Source of the DNA: JBBIWA01 sp037439425
Lineage (GTDB): Bacteria; Acidobacteriota; Blastocatellia; RBC074
Direction of reading: 5' to 3'
NCBI GenBank assembly: GCA_037439425.1
Contig: JBBIWA010000006.1
Location: 62,001-126,000, forward strand
DNA length: 64,000 nucleotides
Shown here: positions 1 to 10,831 of the stretch, one piece after another
How the letters are laid out: the number at the start of each line of letters is the position of its first letter
Position numbering within the stretch: position 1 is the stretch's first letter
Notes under the pieces: generated by a model
Databases searched by the model: none
What the model saw: the letters and a program-made list of their open reading frames with translations, nothing else
Told to the model about the DNA's origin: nothing
Position numbers and translations under genes: made by a program

Positions 1-1674
1 GATGTTTGGCATCCCGTGGATCGTCCGTCTTGGCGAGAGTGTGACATTGCTAGCATCGCGCGTAACTATTACCGTGAGAGCATGAACCTGTTCTATCCAA
101 GGATAGACTGGCGCGGGGAAGGGCCTGGATATGCTGAAATGGAGTTTCCCATCTATCCCTGGTTGATTGCTCTACTCTATAGGTTATGGGGATACCACGA
201 GGTTGGCGGCCGCCTTCTCGCTTACCTGTTTTCGCTAGCCACGATAGTAATATTTTTTAAGCTTGCCCGTTATCTGTTGCCCTTAACCGGCGCTATCATT
301 GCTTCTCTTTTCTTCGTCCTCAGTCCGCTAGCGATAACTATCTCGACCGCTCTCCAGTCCGAAGGGTTGATGTTTCTGACCTACCTTCTAGCTGTCTATG
401 CATTTATTCGCTGGCTGGATGAGAGCTCCTGGAGGGATTATGGCATAGCTTTAGTCGCCACAGCCTTGAGCATTTTAGCCAAGGCGACAGCCGCTCATAT
501 TGGGCTCTTGTTCGCGATTCTGGTTCTACGCCAGATAGGGATAGGAGCCTTTCGTCAGATTCGCATCTGGTTTTTTGCTCTTGCATCCTTATTGCCGGGC
601 ATTTTGTGGTATGCCCATGCCCATCGCCTCTGGTTGGCTTATGGCAATTCACTGGGAGTGAGTAATGAATACCACTGGGCTGGCTGGGATCTGTTTACCA
701 ATCCAAATTTCATTGTGAATATTGGGCGCTCTGAGGCCCTATATGTCTGGATGCCAGCTGGAGTAATAGTAGCTGTTCTGGGAGTATGGCTGAAGAGATA
801 TGAAACGGAAAGAGCTGTGTCATGTAGTCTGCTCTGGCTAGCAGCCATTTTAGTTTATTATCTTATCATTGCCAGGACTAGTGGAGATGACTGGGCTGTT
901 TATTACCACATCGTCTCTCTTCCACCAGTCGCTTTGCTGATTGGTGTAGGAGGAGACGTAATTGGACAGATAAAACTGCCTTTCCGGTTGTTGACGACGG
1001 CGACTGTTAGCTTGGGAATAATAGCTCTGCTGTCCGGGACAATAGGGGGATTATCTTTCCTGGGGATAGGGCCTGCTTTCTCCCCCTCCCTTTCGGATTG
1101 GGTGGTTAAAATTGCCGGAGCGTCTGGGCTGGCTACATTGGTTTTGATGGTAATTTTACTTGAGCGCTCTGGCAATCGCTGGAGAGAAATGGCAAAGGAG
1201 AAGCTCTTGCTACCTGGACTACTAGGGGCTGCTTCCCTGTTGACGGTTCTCTGCATCACGTTTCTCTCTCAGGTGAAGCAGGTTTTGTTTGATCTGTATT
1301 CTTCCAGGAGGCCTTCGGGATTATATACCTGCGCCCAAAAGTTTGCTCAGCTTGTTCCTGATGGGGCTTTGATCCTGGCCTCTGGAGGGGCTTGTAAAGA
1401 TCCGACTGGTTATCCGGTGGCTTATAATGCTTCCTATATGTTTTACTGGATGGATCGTAAGGGATTTAACATCTGCGAAGAAGAGCAGTCACTAGAGGCG
1501 ATCGCTGCTTTTGCCGAGCGGGGTGCCAAATACTTTGTGGCCGAAAAAAAATCCCTTAGTGCCAAACCCGGACTGGAAACCCACCTGCGCAATTCGTTAC
1601 CACTGGTATCGGAATGCGAGCAGGCACTTCTATTTCAATTGCCTCAGCCAGTCGGTGTCAAATCTCCAGAATAA
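1..1674 (+). CDS. GT39-like membrane glycosyltransferase, 5' partial
   Basis: The frame is open from base 1 and already reads as family-like protein (DVWHPVDRPSWRECD) before the first possible start, a GTG at 16, so the true start lies to the left of the window. The visible 557 residues form a polytopic membrane protein with many hydrophobic helices from about residue 55 to 415 and a soluble C-terminal domain of roughly 130 residues. The acidic loop motif RECD and the downstream EMEFPIYPW are what I expect near the catalytic loop of GT39/ArnT-like enzymes, which transfer sugars from polyprenyl-phosphate donors on the outer face of the inner membrane. The acceptor cannot be told. The gene is rich in A/T-ending codons compared with the rest of the window, as is its neighbour, which suggests a surface-glycan island with its own history. 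Confidence 0.75.
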   Translation, partial: DVWHPVDRPSWRECDIASIARNYYRESMNLFYPRIDWRGEGPGYAEMEFPIYPWLIALLYRLWGYHEVGGRLLAYLFSLATIVIFFKLARYLLPLTGAIIASLFFVLSPLAITISTALQSEGLMFLTYLLAVYAFIRWLDESSWRDYGIALVATALSILAKATAAHIGLLFAILVLRQIGIGAFRQIRIWFFALASLLPGILWYAHAHRLWLAYGNSLGVSNEYHWAGWDLFTNPNFIVNIGRSEALYVWMPAGVIVAVLGVWLKRYETERAVSCSLLWLAAILVYYLIIARTSGDDWAVYYHIVSLPPVALLIGVGGDVIGQIKLPFRLLTTATVSLGIIALLSGTIGGLSFLGIGPAFSPSLSDWVVKIAGASGLATLVLMVILLERSGNRWREMAKEKLLLPGLLGAASLLTVLCITFLSQVKQVLFDLYSSRRPSGLYTCAQKFAQLVPDGALILASGGACKDPTGYPVAYNASYMFYWMDRKGFNICEEEQSLEAIAAFAERGAKYFVAEKKSLSAKPGLETHLRNSLPLVSECEQALLFQLPQPVGVKSPE

Positions 1675-1703
1675 AAGCTCTCCTGGTCAAGGAGTGTTGA
1701 CTT

Positions 1704-3275
1704 GTGGGATCAGGTACAAGATTTTCACGGTGGGTAAGCTTAGAACGAGAGGGCTTGAAGTCTTTGTTCCGGCCATACCAATCAGGAGGCTATCTTGTTC
1801 CTCTAGTGATATTGTGTCATTTGAGCATCACTCTCTTTCTTGCTGCAATGCTCAATATCTGGGTAGATGAAGCTTATTCTATTAGCACAAGCGGAGGGAG
1901 CATTGAGTATACTCTAAGGCAAGCGCTTTATTTCGAGTTGCAGCCCCCGTTTTACTTTGTTCTCTTGAACATCTGGAGAAGATTAAACGATTCAATCTTC
2001 TTTGCGAGACTATTCTCTGTCACCTGTGCCGCACTAACGTTAATCGTTACCTCCAGTCTCGCGCGTAGATTCCTGGAGAGAATTCATCCTGCCTGGGTGG
2101 TTACAGCAGTTGCTTTCAACCCATTTATTATTTGGGCCGCTGTCGAGATCCGAGGTTATGCCCTGGTCATTCTGCTTTCAGCTCTTCTGCTCCTATTCTT
2201 TTATGATGGTTATCTGGCTGCGGCTCCTCAGCGCAGCAGACAGTGGTATTACCTTCTCTGCTCTATTCTCGCTCTTTACACTCAATATTACCTAGGTTTT
2301 CTTCTCCTTACCGGTGTCTTTGTTCTTTTAGCCCTTAAGCGAGGGCGAGCGTTACTTGCCTATTTGCTGGGGATGGTAATGGTGAGCATCTGCTTCATGC
2401 CCATGGCAAAGATCATCTTAGCACAGGTGCATGATCATACAAAGACCATTGTCAACACAATCTCCTGGTTCAAGAGCCTAGGAATTATCTCCTGGCGAGT
2501 CCAAGAGTATTTGCTTCCTATCAAGTGGGCCCATTTGATGGTCTGGCGGCGCTGGATTTTGCGCTTAGGTGCTTTGGTAGCGATTGTCTTACTGATCAGG
2601 AGAAGGCATATCTACTTCACCAGGGCTACCATTTCTCTCTGGATCACCACAGCAATCTTATCTTTGTGCTTCCTGGTAGTTCTGCGTCTTACGGGAGCAG
2701 AACTATTTCTTCCTCAGCATACGGCCGCTCTCTTTCTCCCAATAACGCTTATTGTATTTTCCATAATTATGGCTATCGGTGGAAAACGAGGTTTGATTCT
2801 GTGGTCCTTGTTCGCCCTGCTATTTAATGTGTCTTCTCTGTGGGTTCAATATGCGCCGATGGCTAAATCTGGTGATTGGAGCCGAGTGGCTTCTTATCTT
2901 GTAGCTAACGAGAATGCCGGGCAGGCAATCATGGTGTTTCACGCGGATGGTGTTTTGCCTCTGGCACACTATTATTCGGGGAAGAACGTGCTTATTCCGA
3001 TACCGAAAAAGACCCAACTTGAGAGATTTGACTTACAGAACTTTGTGGTAAGGGATGAAGAGCAACTCATCAGTGTCTTTTCAAGCGTTTCAGGGGAACA
3101 GCAAAAAGTCTGGCTCATTACCGACAACGCCTGTGGATATTTGGACGTGAACTTCAATTGTCCTCTGTTAGAAGAGTTCATCAGCAAATACTATATTGTT
3201 GAAAGCGATAAGAGCTTTTTCCGCTCACGGGTAAGGTTGCTGCGCCGTAACTCTCTTCCCTGGCGTTTGAACTAA
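1704..3275 (+). CDS. GT39-like polytopic membrane glycosyltransferase
   Basis: A 523-residue membrane protein starting at GTG 1704. The start is supported by AAGGAG nine bases upstream and by the first hydrophobic helix beginning near residue 30. The motif WVDEAYSI at about residue 52, at the end of the first helix, matches the acidic catalytic loop of GT39/PMT-like glycosyltransferases, and LQPPFYFVLL follows as in that family. About ten further hydrophobic segments run to residue 385, then a soluble domain of about 130 residues. It begins 29 bases after the first glycosyltransferase, so the two are probably one transcription unit acting on the same envelope glycan. Sugar donor and acceptor are unknown. 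Low GC for the window. Confidence 0.75.
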   Translation: MGSGTRFSRWVSLEREGLKSLFRPYQSGGYLVPLVILCHLSITLFLAAMLNIWVDEAYSISTSGGSIEYTLRQALYFELQPPFYFVLLNIWRRLNDSIFFARLFSVTCAALTLIVTSSLARRFLERIHPAWVVTAVAFNPFIIWAAVEIRGYALVILLSALLLLFFYDGYLAAAPQRSRQWYYLLCSILALYTQYYLGFLLLTGVFVLLALKRGRALLAYLLGMVMVSICFMPMAKIILAQVHDHTKTIVNTISWFKSLGIISWRVQEYLLPIKWAHLMVWRRWILRLGALVAIVLLIRRRHIYFTRATISLWITTAILSLCFLVVLRLTGAELFLPQHTAALFLPITLIVFSIIMAIGGKRGLILWSLFALLFNVSSLWVQYAPMAKSGDWSRVASYLVANENAGQAIMVFHADGVLPLAHYYSGKNVLIPIPKKTQLERFDLQNFVVRDEEQLISVFSSVSGEQQKVWLITDNACGYLDVNFNCPLLEEFISKYYIVESDKSFFRSRVRLLRRNSLPWRLN

Positions 3276-3338
3276 ATAGGGCGGCCTGGCCATATGAAGT
3301 TGGGCTTGCCGGCTAACTGGGGGTACACCTCGCCTCAA

Positions 3339-6300
3339 TCACTTAATCCTCACCTTAACTGCGTTGGTTGTCTGACCATCCACAGTCAGTACCACATCTA
3401 CCTCTCCACGTCCGATCAAGCTTCGCGGGATACGCACATTGACTTGATCTAGTCCAGCGAAGTCGCCTTGAGCATCTGCAAAGGAGACTGGCGAATCTGT
3501 ATCACCGAGCCTGGCGCTCACCGCTGAAAGCGAGGTGCGATGGCGGATGCCAGTGCCAAACAGCACAAGAAAGACCTGATCACTCTCAGGTCCAAGGTCA
3601 ATTGGGGTCGCGACGAATCTATTTTGTGCCGGATCGAATTGAACTACCGGCTCGTAGCTTTGTGAATTATCAGCCTTCACGCGCAACGCGACAGCGGCTG
3701 CTACTCCTTGTCCAGTAGTGTCGGTAGCAAAAAGGCCGGGTGCTACATCAGCAATCTGTGCTGTTCCACTGGAGACGATCCCGTTCCCACTGGTGATGCT
3801 CACCGTAGCAGCTCCTCGCTCTGTCTCCGGCGGAATCAGGTAATTAACCTGAGTTGGAGAAACAAAGAAGAGGGGAGCCAAGTGCTCATTCCCAGAACTA
3901 TCTCTCACCTTCACTGAGGTTCCTCCCAACGATGTTGGCAGCGTAGGTGTTGTAATCACCTGAGTGGTGGTAGCCAAGCTCGCACCAAAGGCAGCGACAA
4001 TTGAATCACGGGCCAGTACGGGACCACGGAAGTTAGCTGCTGAGACACTGACCACCGGGCGGGTGACGGTGATATTCACCGGGCTTGAAAACATTACTCT
4101 GCCTGAGTTGTCTGTGGCTTTGGCTATCAGGAGTTGGTTACCCGCTGGAACATTATTCCAGGTGAAGCGGTAAGGAGCAGTCGTAGCTTCGCCTAGCTTG
4201 GTAGTTCCTTGAAAGAACTCGACCTTGTTGATTGTGCCATCACTATCTGCAGCAACAGCAATGATCGTCAGTTTGTCGGGAGAGACGAACCTCTCTCCAT
4301 TAACTGGGCTTGTGATCCCAACTATTGGTGGACTTTCGTCGGCACTGTTGCTGATCATCAATCGAAACGTCTGAAACTGCTGGTTGGTGAGGGAGGTTGA
4401 TAACATCCCATTTGAGACGGTGGCATTTTCAAGATCGGTTTCAATATGAGTCGTTCGTTTAGCGGTGGTTATGGGGCGTGTTAGTTGCAGGGAGAAGCTG
4501 GCAGAATCAGCCGACAGATTGTAAACCCGCGCGATGATCCCTTGAGCAATGCCTTCTTCTGCCGGTTTGATGGCCCATAGCAACACATTCGGATGGGAGA
4601 TGCTGACAAAGGAAAACGAGCTCTCCGGATATGATGTGCCGCCTGTCACCGCGTTCACAATCAGTGGATTCTGGTGCTCCAGGGCAAAACGCATGGCCGC
4701 AGCAGCGTCATAAGTGTCGTGAGTTTGCAATGCGAACCGTTGCAGAAAGAATGCGTCGCCACCTTGGTTGGGTATGCCAAGCGAAGGGCCGTCCACCTGG
4801 CCGCCCACCAGCGGCGAGATTTTAGGTGTGGTGGTATCAAGAAACGTGGGTGTGCTATTGCCCAGTCTCATGTAGGAGCAATCGGCATTCGACAACGTCA
4901 CGCCTACCCCGTTGCTGCTGATATCGGCAAAGTGGTTCAGCGTGAGCCAATCATAGCGCGCGTTTCTGGGAGAGTAATGGCCACCCTGGTTAAGCAGTTT
5001 GGCACGAATTACTGCTCCTACCTCTTCGTGCCAGACGTCAGGAGAATCAAGGTTAAAGGCAAAGCTCCAGGTATAAGTCTCCCCGAAGTTCTGAGTGATT
5101 TCATTGCGAATATCAATGCGATTGGAATCGCGTAAGAGAGTAATCCGGCTCGTATGCGCCAGCGGAGCGGGAGCAGTTGCGCGGAGCGTCACTGAGACAG
5201 GTCCAGCATCCTCCACTTCGAGCGAGCCTGAACTAGCTCCCAGATCATTGATTGCTCGTCCATCAATTGTGCGCGCCAGCTCGCGGTTGCCGCGCATTTT
5301 ATCAATCAAGCTGAGGATCGCGCCGCGATCAGCAACCGTCAGGCGATAGAAAGCGTTCTCGATCACATTGCCTGACACAGTAGCAGCTTGAGAGAAATTA
5401 TTGCCAGCGCCGGGTCGTATTTCAAAGACCTTGTACCCGACCGGTGGGACGTCTCTCGCCAGCACGCGCAAAAATCGCTGCCCGGCTACGGTCACGATTT
5501 GAGAGGGTGCTTCCAGTCCTGTGCTTAAATCAATGACGTGGACCGATGCTGTATCGGTATAAGGGAAGTCGGCGATGTCAGTGCGGGTCCAGCTCAAAGG
5601 ATTGAAGGCATAGAAGCGAGGATGGGAACCGCTCTTCCGGATCATCCTGCCGAGTGCCTGCGCAGCATCAGTTTGCAGAGAGTCGACATAGCTTTCGATC
5701 TCACCAGCTATACGGCGTTGCCAGGATGCTCGAGCGTCACGACTGACCTGACCATCAGCTGTCCAATCGTGTTCCCAGTAAAGTCCCAGGTTCATCCAAG
5801 CCTGATCACGCGCGTCTGTGCGACCGGCCAGGAAGTTAGGATCTTGGAGACTAACCAGCGTCGCCAGCGCTTCTGCGCCGCGCAACTTCTCGACTGCGCG
5901 TTTGACGCGGGCTGAGACTTCAGCCATCGAGGCGCTATAAAGTTCCCATTCGTTACCGAAGCTCGCTGCTACTGAAGGCAGTTTGGCCCCGTGCGTGGCT
6001 TCAAAATCCGCGAAGAAGTCCTGTTCGTTCGAGACGATAATTTGACGGGTAGCAGTCGAGAGGCTCCGCGCAGTGGTGACAAACTCATCGGTAAAGGTTG
6101 CGGCATTGTCCCAACCTTTGCCGAAGATGCCAATGATGTTGTAAGGATAGCGGCTTTGAAAACTGGGATTAGAATCTACCAGATTAATAGCCTCGCTCAA
6201 GCGATACGCTTCGGCATAGCCACCAATGCTATCACTTCCAAAAAAGGAGTTCCACTTCATGAGGATGCGACTGCCGTCCGGACCGGTCCACCAGTAGATG

Positions 6301-6872
6301 TCGTGTTCACGATCTCCTGGATTGGAGACCTTTGAAGCGCAGCCGCAGATGCCCCGCCAGCTGTATTTGGCCCCAGCGCCTGCCCAGAGCGCACCAAGGC
6401 CGTAAGGCAAGGTCTGATTCTCCATCGCCACAGCTAAAGGGAAGCGCAGATTGTAGCGGCGCTCGATCGTTCCCGCGTAATACATACCTCTCAGCACCGC
6501 TTCAGCTGGAGTGCCGCCATAACATGAGACCAGGGCGGTCAATGGAACGCTGATATGTCCGCTGCGGATGCGGTTAATCAGCCGCTCGAACTCAGCCGCT
6601 GATTTGTTCTTCTCATAAGTCCACAACCAGAAGCTGCCATCACAGTTCCATCGGCTTTGGAAGGGAGGAGGATTATTGGCTGTGGCATCAGCCAGATTCA
6701 GGTAGTAGTCCAGCATCTGGAGGAATGCTTGGCGGTATCCAGCTTCGTCCAGCGTCCACATGTAGTCAGTGTGGTCGTCCGGCGCAATGTAGATTCGTTT
6801 CTGCGCCGCTGCTGGGCTGAGGTAGCCAGAGAGAACTAGTAGGATAATCAGTAAAACTACGGTGATCTTCAT
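3339..6872 (-). CDS. Secreted GH38-like alpha-mannosidase with Ig-like and acidobacterial C-terminal modules
   Basis: I start the protein at ATG 6872 (1177 residues) because a clear signal peptide begins there (MKITVVLLIILLVLSGYLSP, cut near AAA-Q). An in-frame start at 6920 would put 16 polar residues before it. The order is: signal 1-24; GH38 N-terminal-like domain about 25-370 with HTDYMWTLDE and WNCDGSFWLW, resembling the metal-site region of alpha-mannosidases; the beta-rich mannosidase C-terminal region to about 830; a bacterial Ig-like domain about 850-940 (ITSPVNGERF); then a 220-residue module (FRGPVLARDSIVAAFG, APLFFVSPTQVNY) typical of acidobacterial secreted proteins (TIGR03437 type). 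It probably trims mannose-containing glycans outside the cytoplasm. It is convergent with the glycosyltransferases and divergent from galK. Activity on alpha-mannosides is inferred from family resemblance. Confidence 0.8.
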   Translation of the reverse strand: MKITVVLLIILLVLSGYLSPAAAQKRIYIAPDDHTDYMWTLDEAGYRQAFLQMLDYYLNLADATANNPPPFQSRWNCDGSFWLWTYEKNKSAAEFERLINRIRSGHISVPLTALVSCYGGTPAEAVLRGMYYAGTIERRYNLRFPLAVAMENQTLPYGLGALWAGAGAKYSWRGICGCASKVSNPGDREHDIYWWTGPDGSRILMKWNSFFGSDSIGGYAEAYRLSEAINLVDSNPSFQSRYPYNIIGIFGKGWDNAATFTDEFVTTARSLSTATRQIIVSNEQDFFADFEATHGAKLPSVAASFGNEWELYSASMAEVSARVKRAVEKLRGAEALATLVSLQDPNFLAGRTDARDQAWMNLGLYWEHDWTADGQVSRDARASWQRRIAGEIESYVDSLQTDAAQALGRMIRKSGSHPRFYAFNPLSWTRTDIADFPYTDTASVHVIDLSTGLEAPSQIVTVAGQRFLRVLARDVPPVGYKVFEIRPGAGNNFSQAATVSGNVIENAFYRLTVADRGAILSLIDKMRGNRELARTIDGRAINDLGASSGSLEVEDAGPVSVTLRATAPAPLAHTSRITLLRDSNRIDIRNEITQNFGETYTWSFAFNLDSPDVWHEEVGAVIRAKLLNQGGHYSPRNARYDWLTLNHFADISSNGVGVTLSNADCSYMRLGNSTPTFLDTTTPKISPLVGGQVDGPSLGIPNQGGDAFFLQRFALQTHDTYDAAAAMRFALEHQNPLIVNAVTGGTSYPESSFSFVSISHPNVLLWAIKPAEEGIAQGIIARVYNLSADSASFSLQLTRPITTAKRTTHIETDLENATVSNGMLSTSLTNQQFQTFRLMISNSADESPPIVGITSPVNGERFVSPDKLTIIAVAADSDGTINKVEFFQGTTKLGEATTAPYRFTWNNVPAGNQLLIAKATDNSGRVMFSSPVNITVTRPVVSVSAANFRGPVLARDSIVAAFGASLATTTQVITTPTLPTSLGGTSVKVRDSSGNEHLAPLFFVSPTQVNYLIPPETERGAATVSITSGNGIVSSGTAQIADVAPGLFATDTTGQGVAAAVALRVKADNSQSYEPVVQFDPAQNRFVATPIDLGPESDQVFLVLFGTGIRHRTSLSAVSARLGDTDSPVSFADAQGDFAGLDQVNVRIPRSLIGRGEVDVVLTVDGQTTNAVKVRIK

Positions 6873-7033
6873 GTGGCTTCTTTTAAATTTACTCCCTGGA
6901 TTATTGCATTTCTTGACCACCTTCCTTATACACTAACCAATGGTTGATGGAAAGACTAGAGATTGAAACTACCATCTAGCCCTGTTTGCTCTGCCGGGTC
7001 TCGACTAACTGACGGAGCCACAATCAAGACTAT

Positions 7034-8227
7034 ATGCTACCAATGATTCTTGAGCAGGCAGCGAATTTGAGACAGGAGTTCAGGCAACTGTATGGTGGAC
7101 AGGCTCGCATCTACCGCGCGCCCGGGCGCGTCAACCTGATTGGCGAGCATACCGATTACAACGATGGTTTCGTGCTGCCCGCCGCCATCGGTTTTTCCAT
7201 CTGGGTTGCCATTGCGCCGCGCAATGATCGCAAATTGGTGATCTACTCGGAGAATTTCTCCCAACAGGTCGAGTTCGATTTGAATGAAGCGCACCCGCAA
7301 GCCAGCAATCACTGGAGTGATTATGCGCGCGGCGTAGCGGTGATATTGGAGCAAGCTGGTTATCGCTTACGCGGAGCGAATCTGTTCATTCGCGGTGAGG
7401 TGCCGATTGGGGCGGGGCTGGGTTCATCTGCGGCCGTTGAGGTTGCCACCGGATACGCTCTCCTGGAGACCGCGGGCTTTTCCATTGATCGGGGAGAGCT
7501 GGCCAGGCTTTGCCAGCGTGCCGAGAACGAGTTTGTTGGAATGCGCTGCGGGATTATGGATCAGTTTGTCTCCTGCTGTGGCCACGCGGGCCAGGCATTG
7601 TTGTTGGACTGCCGCACGCTTGAGCATCGCCTGCTGCCGCTGGCCGAAGGGGTGCAACTGGTGATTTGCAACACTATGGTCAAACACGCGCTGGCCGATG
7701 GCCAATACAACCAGCGCCGTGCTGAATGTGAAGCTGGAGTTGATTTCCTGGCACAAGCGTTGCCCGGTGTGCGCGCGCTGCGCGACCTGACGCTAGTTGA
7801 ACTTGAAGAATGCGGCCACGGTTTGCCAGAACCGATCTATCGCCGTTGCCGCCACGTGATCAGTGAAAATGCTCGCGTAATTGAGGCCGCTGCCGCGCTC
7901 GAAGGAAATGATCTGGCTGTCTTCGGCAGATTGATGGCTGAGTCCCATCGCAGCTTGCGTGAGGATTATGAGGTGAGCTGCGCGGAGCTGGACTTGATGG
8001 TGGAGTTGGCGAGCCAGATCGAAGGCGTATATGGGGCACGCATGACAGGTGGCGGCTTTGGCGGTTGCACCATCAATCTCGTCAAAGCCGAAAGCGTCAC
8101 GCAGTTCAAGCAAGCGATGGCTCAAAGCTATGAGCGGGCTATTGGTCGCGCGCCTGAAATTTATATTTGCGCCGCTGCCGAAGGCGTGGAGCGGGTCGCC
8201 GAGCAAGAGGGGGGAGAGAGAACATGA
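7034..8227 (+). CDS. galK: Galactokinase
   Basis: A 397-residue GHMP kinase that phosphorylates galactose at C1 using ATP, the first step of the Leloir pathway. All three signatures are present: the galactokinase signature [15 protein letters not shown] near residue 30, the ATP-binding loop GAGLGSSAA near residue 126, and the C-terminal MTGGGFGGC near residue 337. The length is normal. The start at 7034 has GGAG sixteen bases upstream; a second ATG three codons in (7043) is possible. The stop codon overlaps the galT start as ATGA, so the two enzymes are translationally coupled. No epimerase (galE) or mutarotase gene is nearby. Confidence 0.95.
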   Translation: MLPMILEQAANLRQEFRQLYGGQARIYRAPGRVNLIGEHTDYNDGFVLPAAIGFSIWVAIAPRNDRKLVIYSENFSQQVEFDLNEAHPQASNHWSDYARGVAVILEQAGYRLRGANLFIRGEVPIGAGLGSSAAVEVATGYALLETAGFSIDRGELARLCQRAENEFVGMRCGIMDQFVSCCGHAGQALLLDCRTLEHRLLPLAEGVQLVICNTMVKHALADGQYNQRRAECEAGVDFLAQALPGVRALRDLTLVELEECGHGLPEPIYRRCRHVISENARVIEAAAALEGNDLAVFGRLMAESHRSLREDYEVSCAELDLMVELASQIEGVYGARMTGGGFGGCTINLVKAESVTQFKQAMAQSYERAIGRAPEIYICAAAEGVERVAEQEGGERT

Positions 8228-9285
8228 GCGGGGAGGCGCGCAAACTTATGCTCAATCTGCAAGAACACCCACATCGGCGTTATGACCCGCTGAGGCGAGA
8301 GTGGGTGCTGGTCTCTCCACATCGCGTCGAGCGGCCCTGGCAAGGAGAGAGGGAAAAGATTCTACCGGAGACTCGGCCTGCTTACGATCCGGCGTGTTAT
8401 CTGTGTCCTGGCAATGCTCGCGCTGGTGGCGTTCTCAATCCGGCTTATGAGGGTACGTTTGTCTTCGACAACGACTTTGCTGCTTTGCTCCCTGAGACTC
8501 CGGCTTGGGTGCTGGAGGAAAGCGGATTGCTTATTGCCCGCAGCGAGCCTGGCATTTGCCGCGTCGTCTGTTTCTCACCGCGGCACGATTTGACGCTTTC
8601 TCGCTTGCCGGTAGCCGAGATTCGCCGGGTGGTAGATACCTGGACTGCACAGTACGAGGAGCTCGGCAGCCTGCCTTTTATCAATTCGGTGCAGATTTTT
8701 GAGAATCGCGGCGCGATGATGGGCGCAAGCAATCCACACCCGCACGGCCAGATCTGGGCTAATGCTAGTTTGCCTAATGAGGCAGCCAGAGAACTGGCTG
8801 CGCTCGACGAGTATCAGATCAAACATCAGGCTTGTTTGCTGTGTAATTACTTGGCGTTGGAGCAGGAGACTGAGGAGCGTCTGGTCTGCCGGAATGATCA
8901 TTTTGTGACGCTGGTTCCCTTCTGGGCAGTCTGGCCATTTGAGACTTTGGTGCTCAGCCTGCGCCACGTGACTGGCCTCGATGAGTTAAACGCCAGTGAG
9001 CGCGATGCTCTGGCAGATATGCTCAAACAGGTGACCACCCGTTACGATAATCTCTTTCAGACCGCCTTCCCTTACACCATGGGTTTCCACCAACGTCCGA
9101 CTGACGGCCAACCCCACGTTGAATGTCACTTGCACGCACATTTCTACCCGCCATTGCTCCGCTCGGCGACAGTGCGCAAGTTCATGGTGGGCTATGAAAT
9201 GCTGGGGACTCCGCAACGCGACATCACCGCTGAGGTAGCAGCGGCGCGGTTACGTAGTCTATCGGCGCAACACTACCTGGAATGA
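8224..9285 (+). CDS. galT: Galactose-1-phosphate uridylyltransferase
   Basis: A 353-residue HIT-superfamily enzyme exchanging UDP between UDP-glucose and galactose 1-phosphate. The catalytic His-Pro-His is visible in [10 protein letters not shown] (about residue 175), and CYLCPGN near residue 58 supplies the usual cysteine pair for metal. I choose ATG 8224 because it overlaps the galK stop (ATGA), is preceded by GGGGGAGAGAGAAC, and gives the family's usual length. An in-frame start at 8167 would add 19 arginine-rich residues translated from within galK. The cytoplasmic galKT pair is the inward arm of galactose use in this window. Confidence 0.95.
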   Translation: MSGEARKLMLNLQEHPHRRYDPLRREWVLVSPHRVERPWQGEREKILPETRPAYDPACYLCPGNARAGGVLNPAYEGTFVFDNDFAALLPETPAWVLEESGLLIARSEPGICRVVCFSPRHDLTLSRLPVAEIRRVVDTWTAQYEELGSLPFINSVQIFENRGAMMGASNPHPHGQIWANASLPNEAARELAALDEYQIKHQACLLCNYLALEQETEERLVCRNDHFVTLVPFWAVWPFETLVLSLRHVTGLDELNASERDALADMLKQVTTRYDNLFQTAFPYTMGFHQRPTDGQPHVECHLHAHFYPPLLRSATVRKFMVGYEMLGTPQRDITAEVAAARLRSLSAQHYLE

Positions 9286-9339
9286 ATCTTCAGGGGCTTT
9301 GCCTCGGTGTGATCTTTCCAGTATCCACTGGCTCACCAC

Positions 9340-10806
9340 TCAAGCCAGAAGCTTCTCCACCACCTCTCCGTGAACATCGGTCAAGCGGAAGTCACGGCCC
9401 TGGAAGCGGTAAGTCAGCCTGGTGTGATCAAGGCCTAGTAGATGGAGAATCGTCGCGTGCAGATCGTGCACATGCACGCGATCCTCGACCACATTGAAGC
9501 CGAATTCATCAGTCCGCCCCAGCGTGAGACCAGCTTTGATGCCACCGCCTGCCAGCCAGATGGTGAAAGCTCTATTATGATGATCGCGTCCCAGGCTGCG
9601 ATGAGCATCAGGATTGCTTTCAACCATTGGCGTGCGGCCAAATTCCCCACCCCAGATGATTAGGGTTTCGTCAAGCAGACCGCGTTGCTTGAGGTCTTTG
9701 ATCAGGGCAGCATTAGCTTTATCGGTCAGCTTGCATTGCTCTCTGACGCCTTTGGCGACCTCGCTGTGGTGATCCCAGGCTTCGTGGAAGAGCTGGACAA
9801 AGCGCACGCCGCGTTCTACCAGACGGCGCGCCAGCAGACAGTTGTTAGCGTAAGAGGCCTTGCCAGGAGTCGCGCCATACATCTCCAGCGTCTCTTTCGA
9901 TTCCTGAGAGAGGTCCATCAACTCCGGCGCGCTCTCCTGCATGCGGTAGGCCATCTCGAACGAGTTAATGCGGGTGGCGATTTCGGGGTCGCCGGTCACA
10001 GCCAAATGATGTTCGTTGAGCAGCTTGAGCGTATCGAGAGTTTGGCGCTGCATCTGGCGCGTGATGCCGCGCGGATTCGAAAGTGAGAGGATCGGCTCAC
10101 CGCTGCGACGAAACGCTACGCCTTGATAGACGGTGGGCAGAAAACCGCAACCGAAATTGGCGCTGCCACCGCTTAAGCCTCCGGCTGAAGACATGACGAC
10201 GAAAGCGGGCAAGTCCTGAGACTCGCTGCCTAATCCATAGGTCACCCACGCACCCAAGCTTGGCCGCCCGAATTGCACCGACCCGGTGTTCATAAAGATC
10301 TGCGCTGGCGCGTGATTGATCGCATCCGTTACCATTGATTTGACGATGGCGATCTCATCTACCACTTGCGCCAGGTGAGGCAAAGCTTCCGACAGCTCCG
10401 CTCCCGATCGGCCGTATTTGGCGAACTTAAGCTCAGAGGCGTACAGCCCGGCATCCGGTCGAATGAAGGCATAGTTGATCTCCTTGACCAGTTCTTGGGG
10501 CACAGGCTGGCCGTTGTATTTGACTAGCTCTGGCTTGTAATCGAACAGATCGAGCTGGCTGGGCGCGCCAGCCTGGAAGAGGTAGATTACATGCTTGGCT
10601 CTGGCAGGGAAGTGTGGCTGTTTGGGCGCAAACGGATTAGCGGTTTGCGGACGGTGGGTAGATGGGCTGACTGAGCTGGCAAAGAGCCTCTCGTTCAGTA
10701 ACGAAGCGAGTGCCACCCGCCCCAACCCGATTCCACATTCCTTGAAGAACCAGCGTCGAGAGAGAAGTTTTCTTTCTTCGTCTTTGATTTCTTCAGCGAA
10801 GTTCAT
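9340..10806 (-). CDS. DUF1501 domain protein, Tat-exported
   Basis: A 488-residue member of the DUF1501 family, which has an alkaline-phosphatase/sulfatase-like fold. The N-terminus carries a Tat-type signal ([15 protein letters not shown], residues 15-29). Further family marks are [26 protein letters not shown] and GGEFGRTP near residue 395. The start is firm: AGGAGGTG lies six bases before ATG 10806. It sits 25 bases downstream of the PSD1 cytochrome gene, the standard partner of DUF1501 in Planctomycetota, Verrucomicrobiota and Acidobacteriota. The pair is usually taken to act in the periplasm on complex polysaccharides, but no reaction has been firmly assigned and I do not claim one. Confidence 0.85.
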   Translation of the reverse strand: MNFAEEIKDEERKLLSRRWFFKECGIGLGRVALASLLNERLFASSVSPSTHRPQTANPFAPKQPHFPARAKHVIYLFQAGAPSQLDLFDYKPELVKYNGQPVPQELVKEINYAFIRPDAGLYASELKFAKYGRSGAELSEALPHLAQVVDEIAIVKSMVTDAINHAPAQIFMNTGSVQFGRPSLGAWVTYGLGSESQDLPAFVVMSSAGGLSGGSANFGCGFLPTVYQGVAFRRSGEPILSLSNPRGITRQMQRQTLDTLKLLNEHHLAVTGDPEIATRINSFEMAYRMQESAPELMDLSQESKETLEMYGATPGKASYANNCLLARRLVERGVRFVQLFHEAWDHHSEVAKGVREQCKLTDKANAALIKDLKQRGLLDETLIIWGGEFGRTPMVESNPDAHRSLGRDHHNRAFTIWLAGGGIKAGLTLGRTDEFGFNVVEDRVHVHDLHATILHLLGLDHTRLTYRFQGRDFRLTDVHGEVVEKLLA

Positions 10807-10831
10807 GGCCGCACCTCCTATCCCGCATCTA

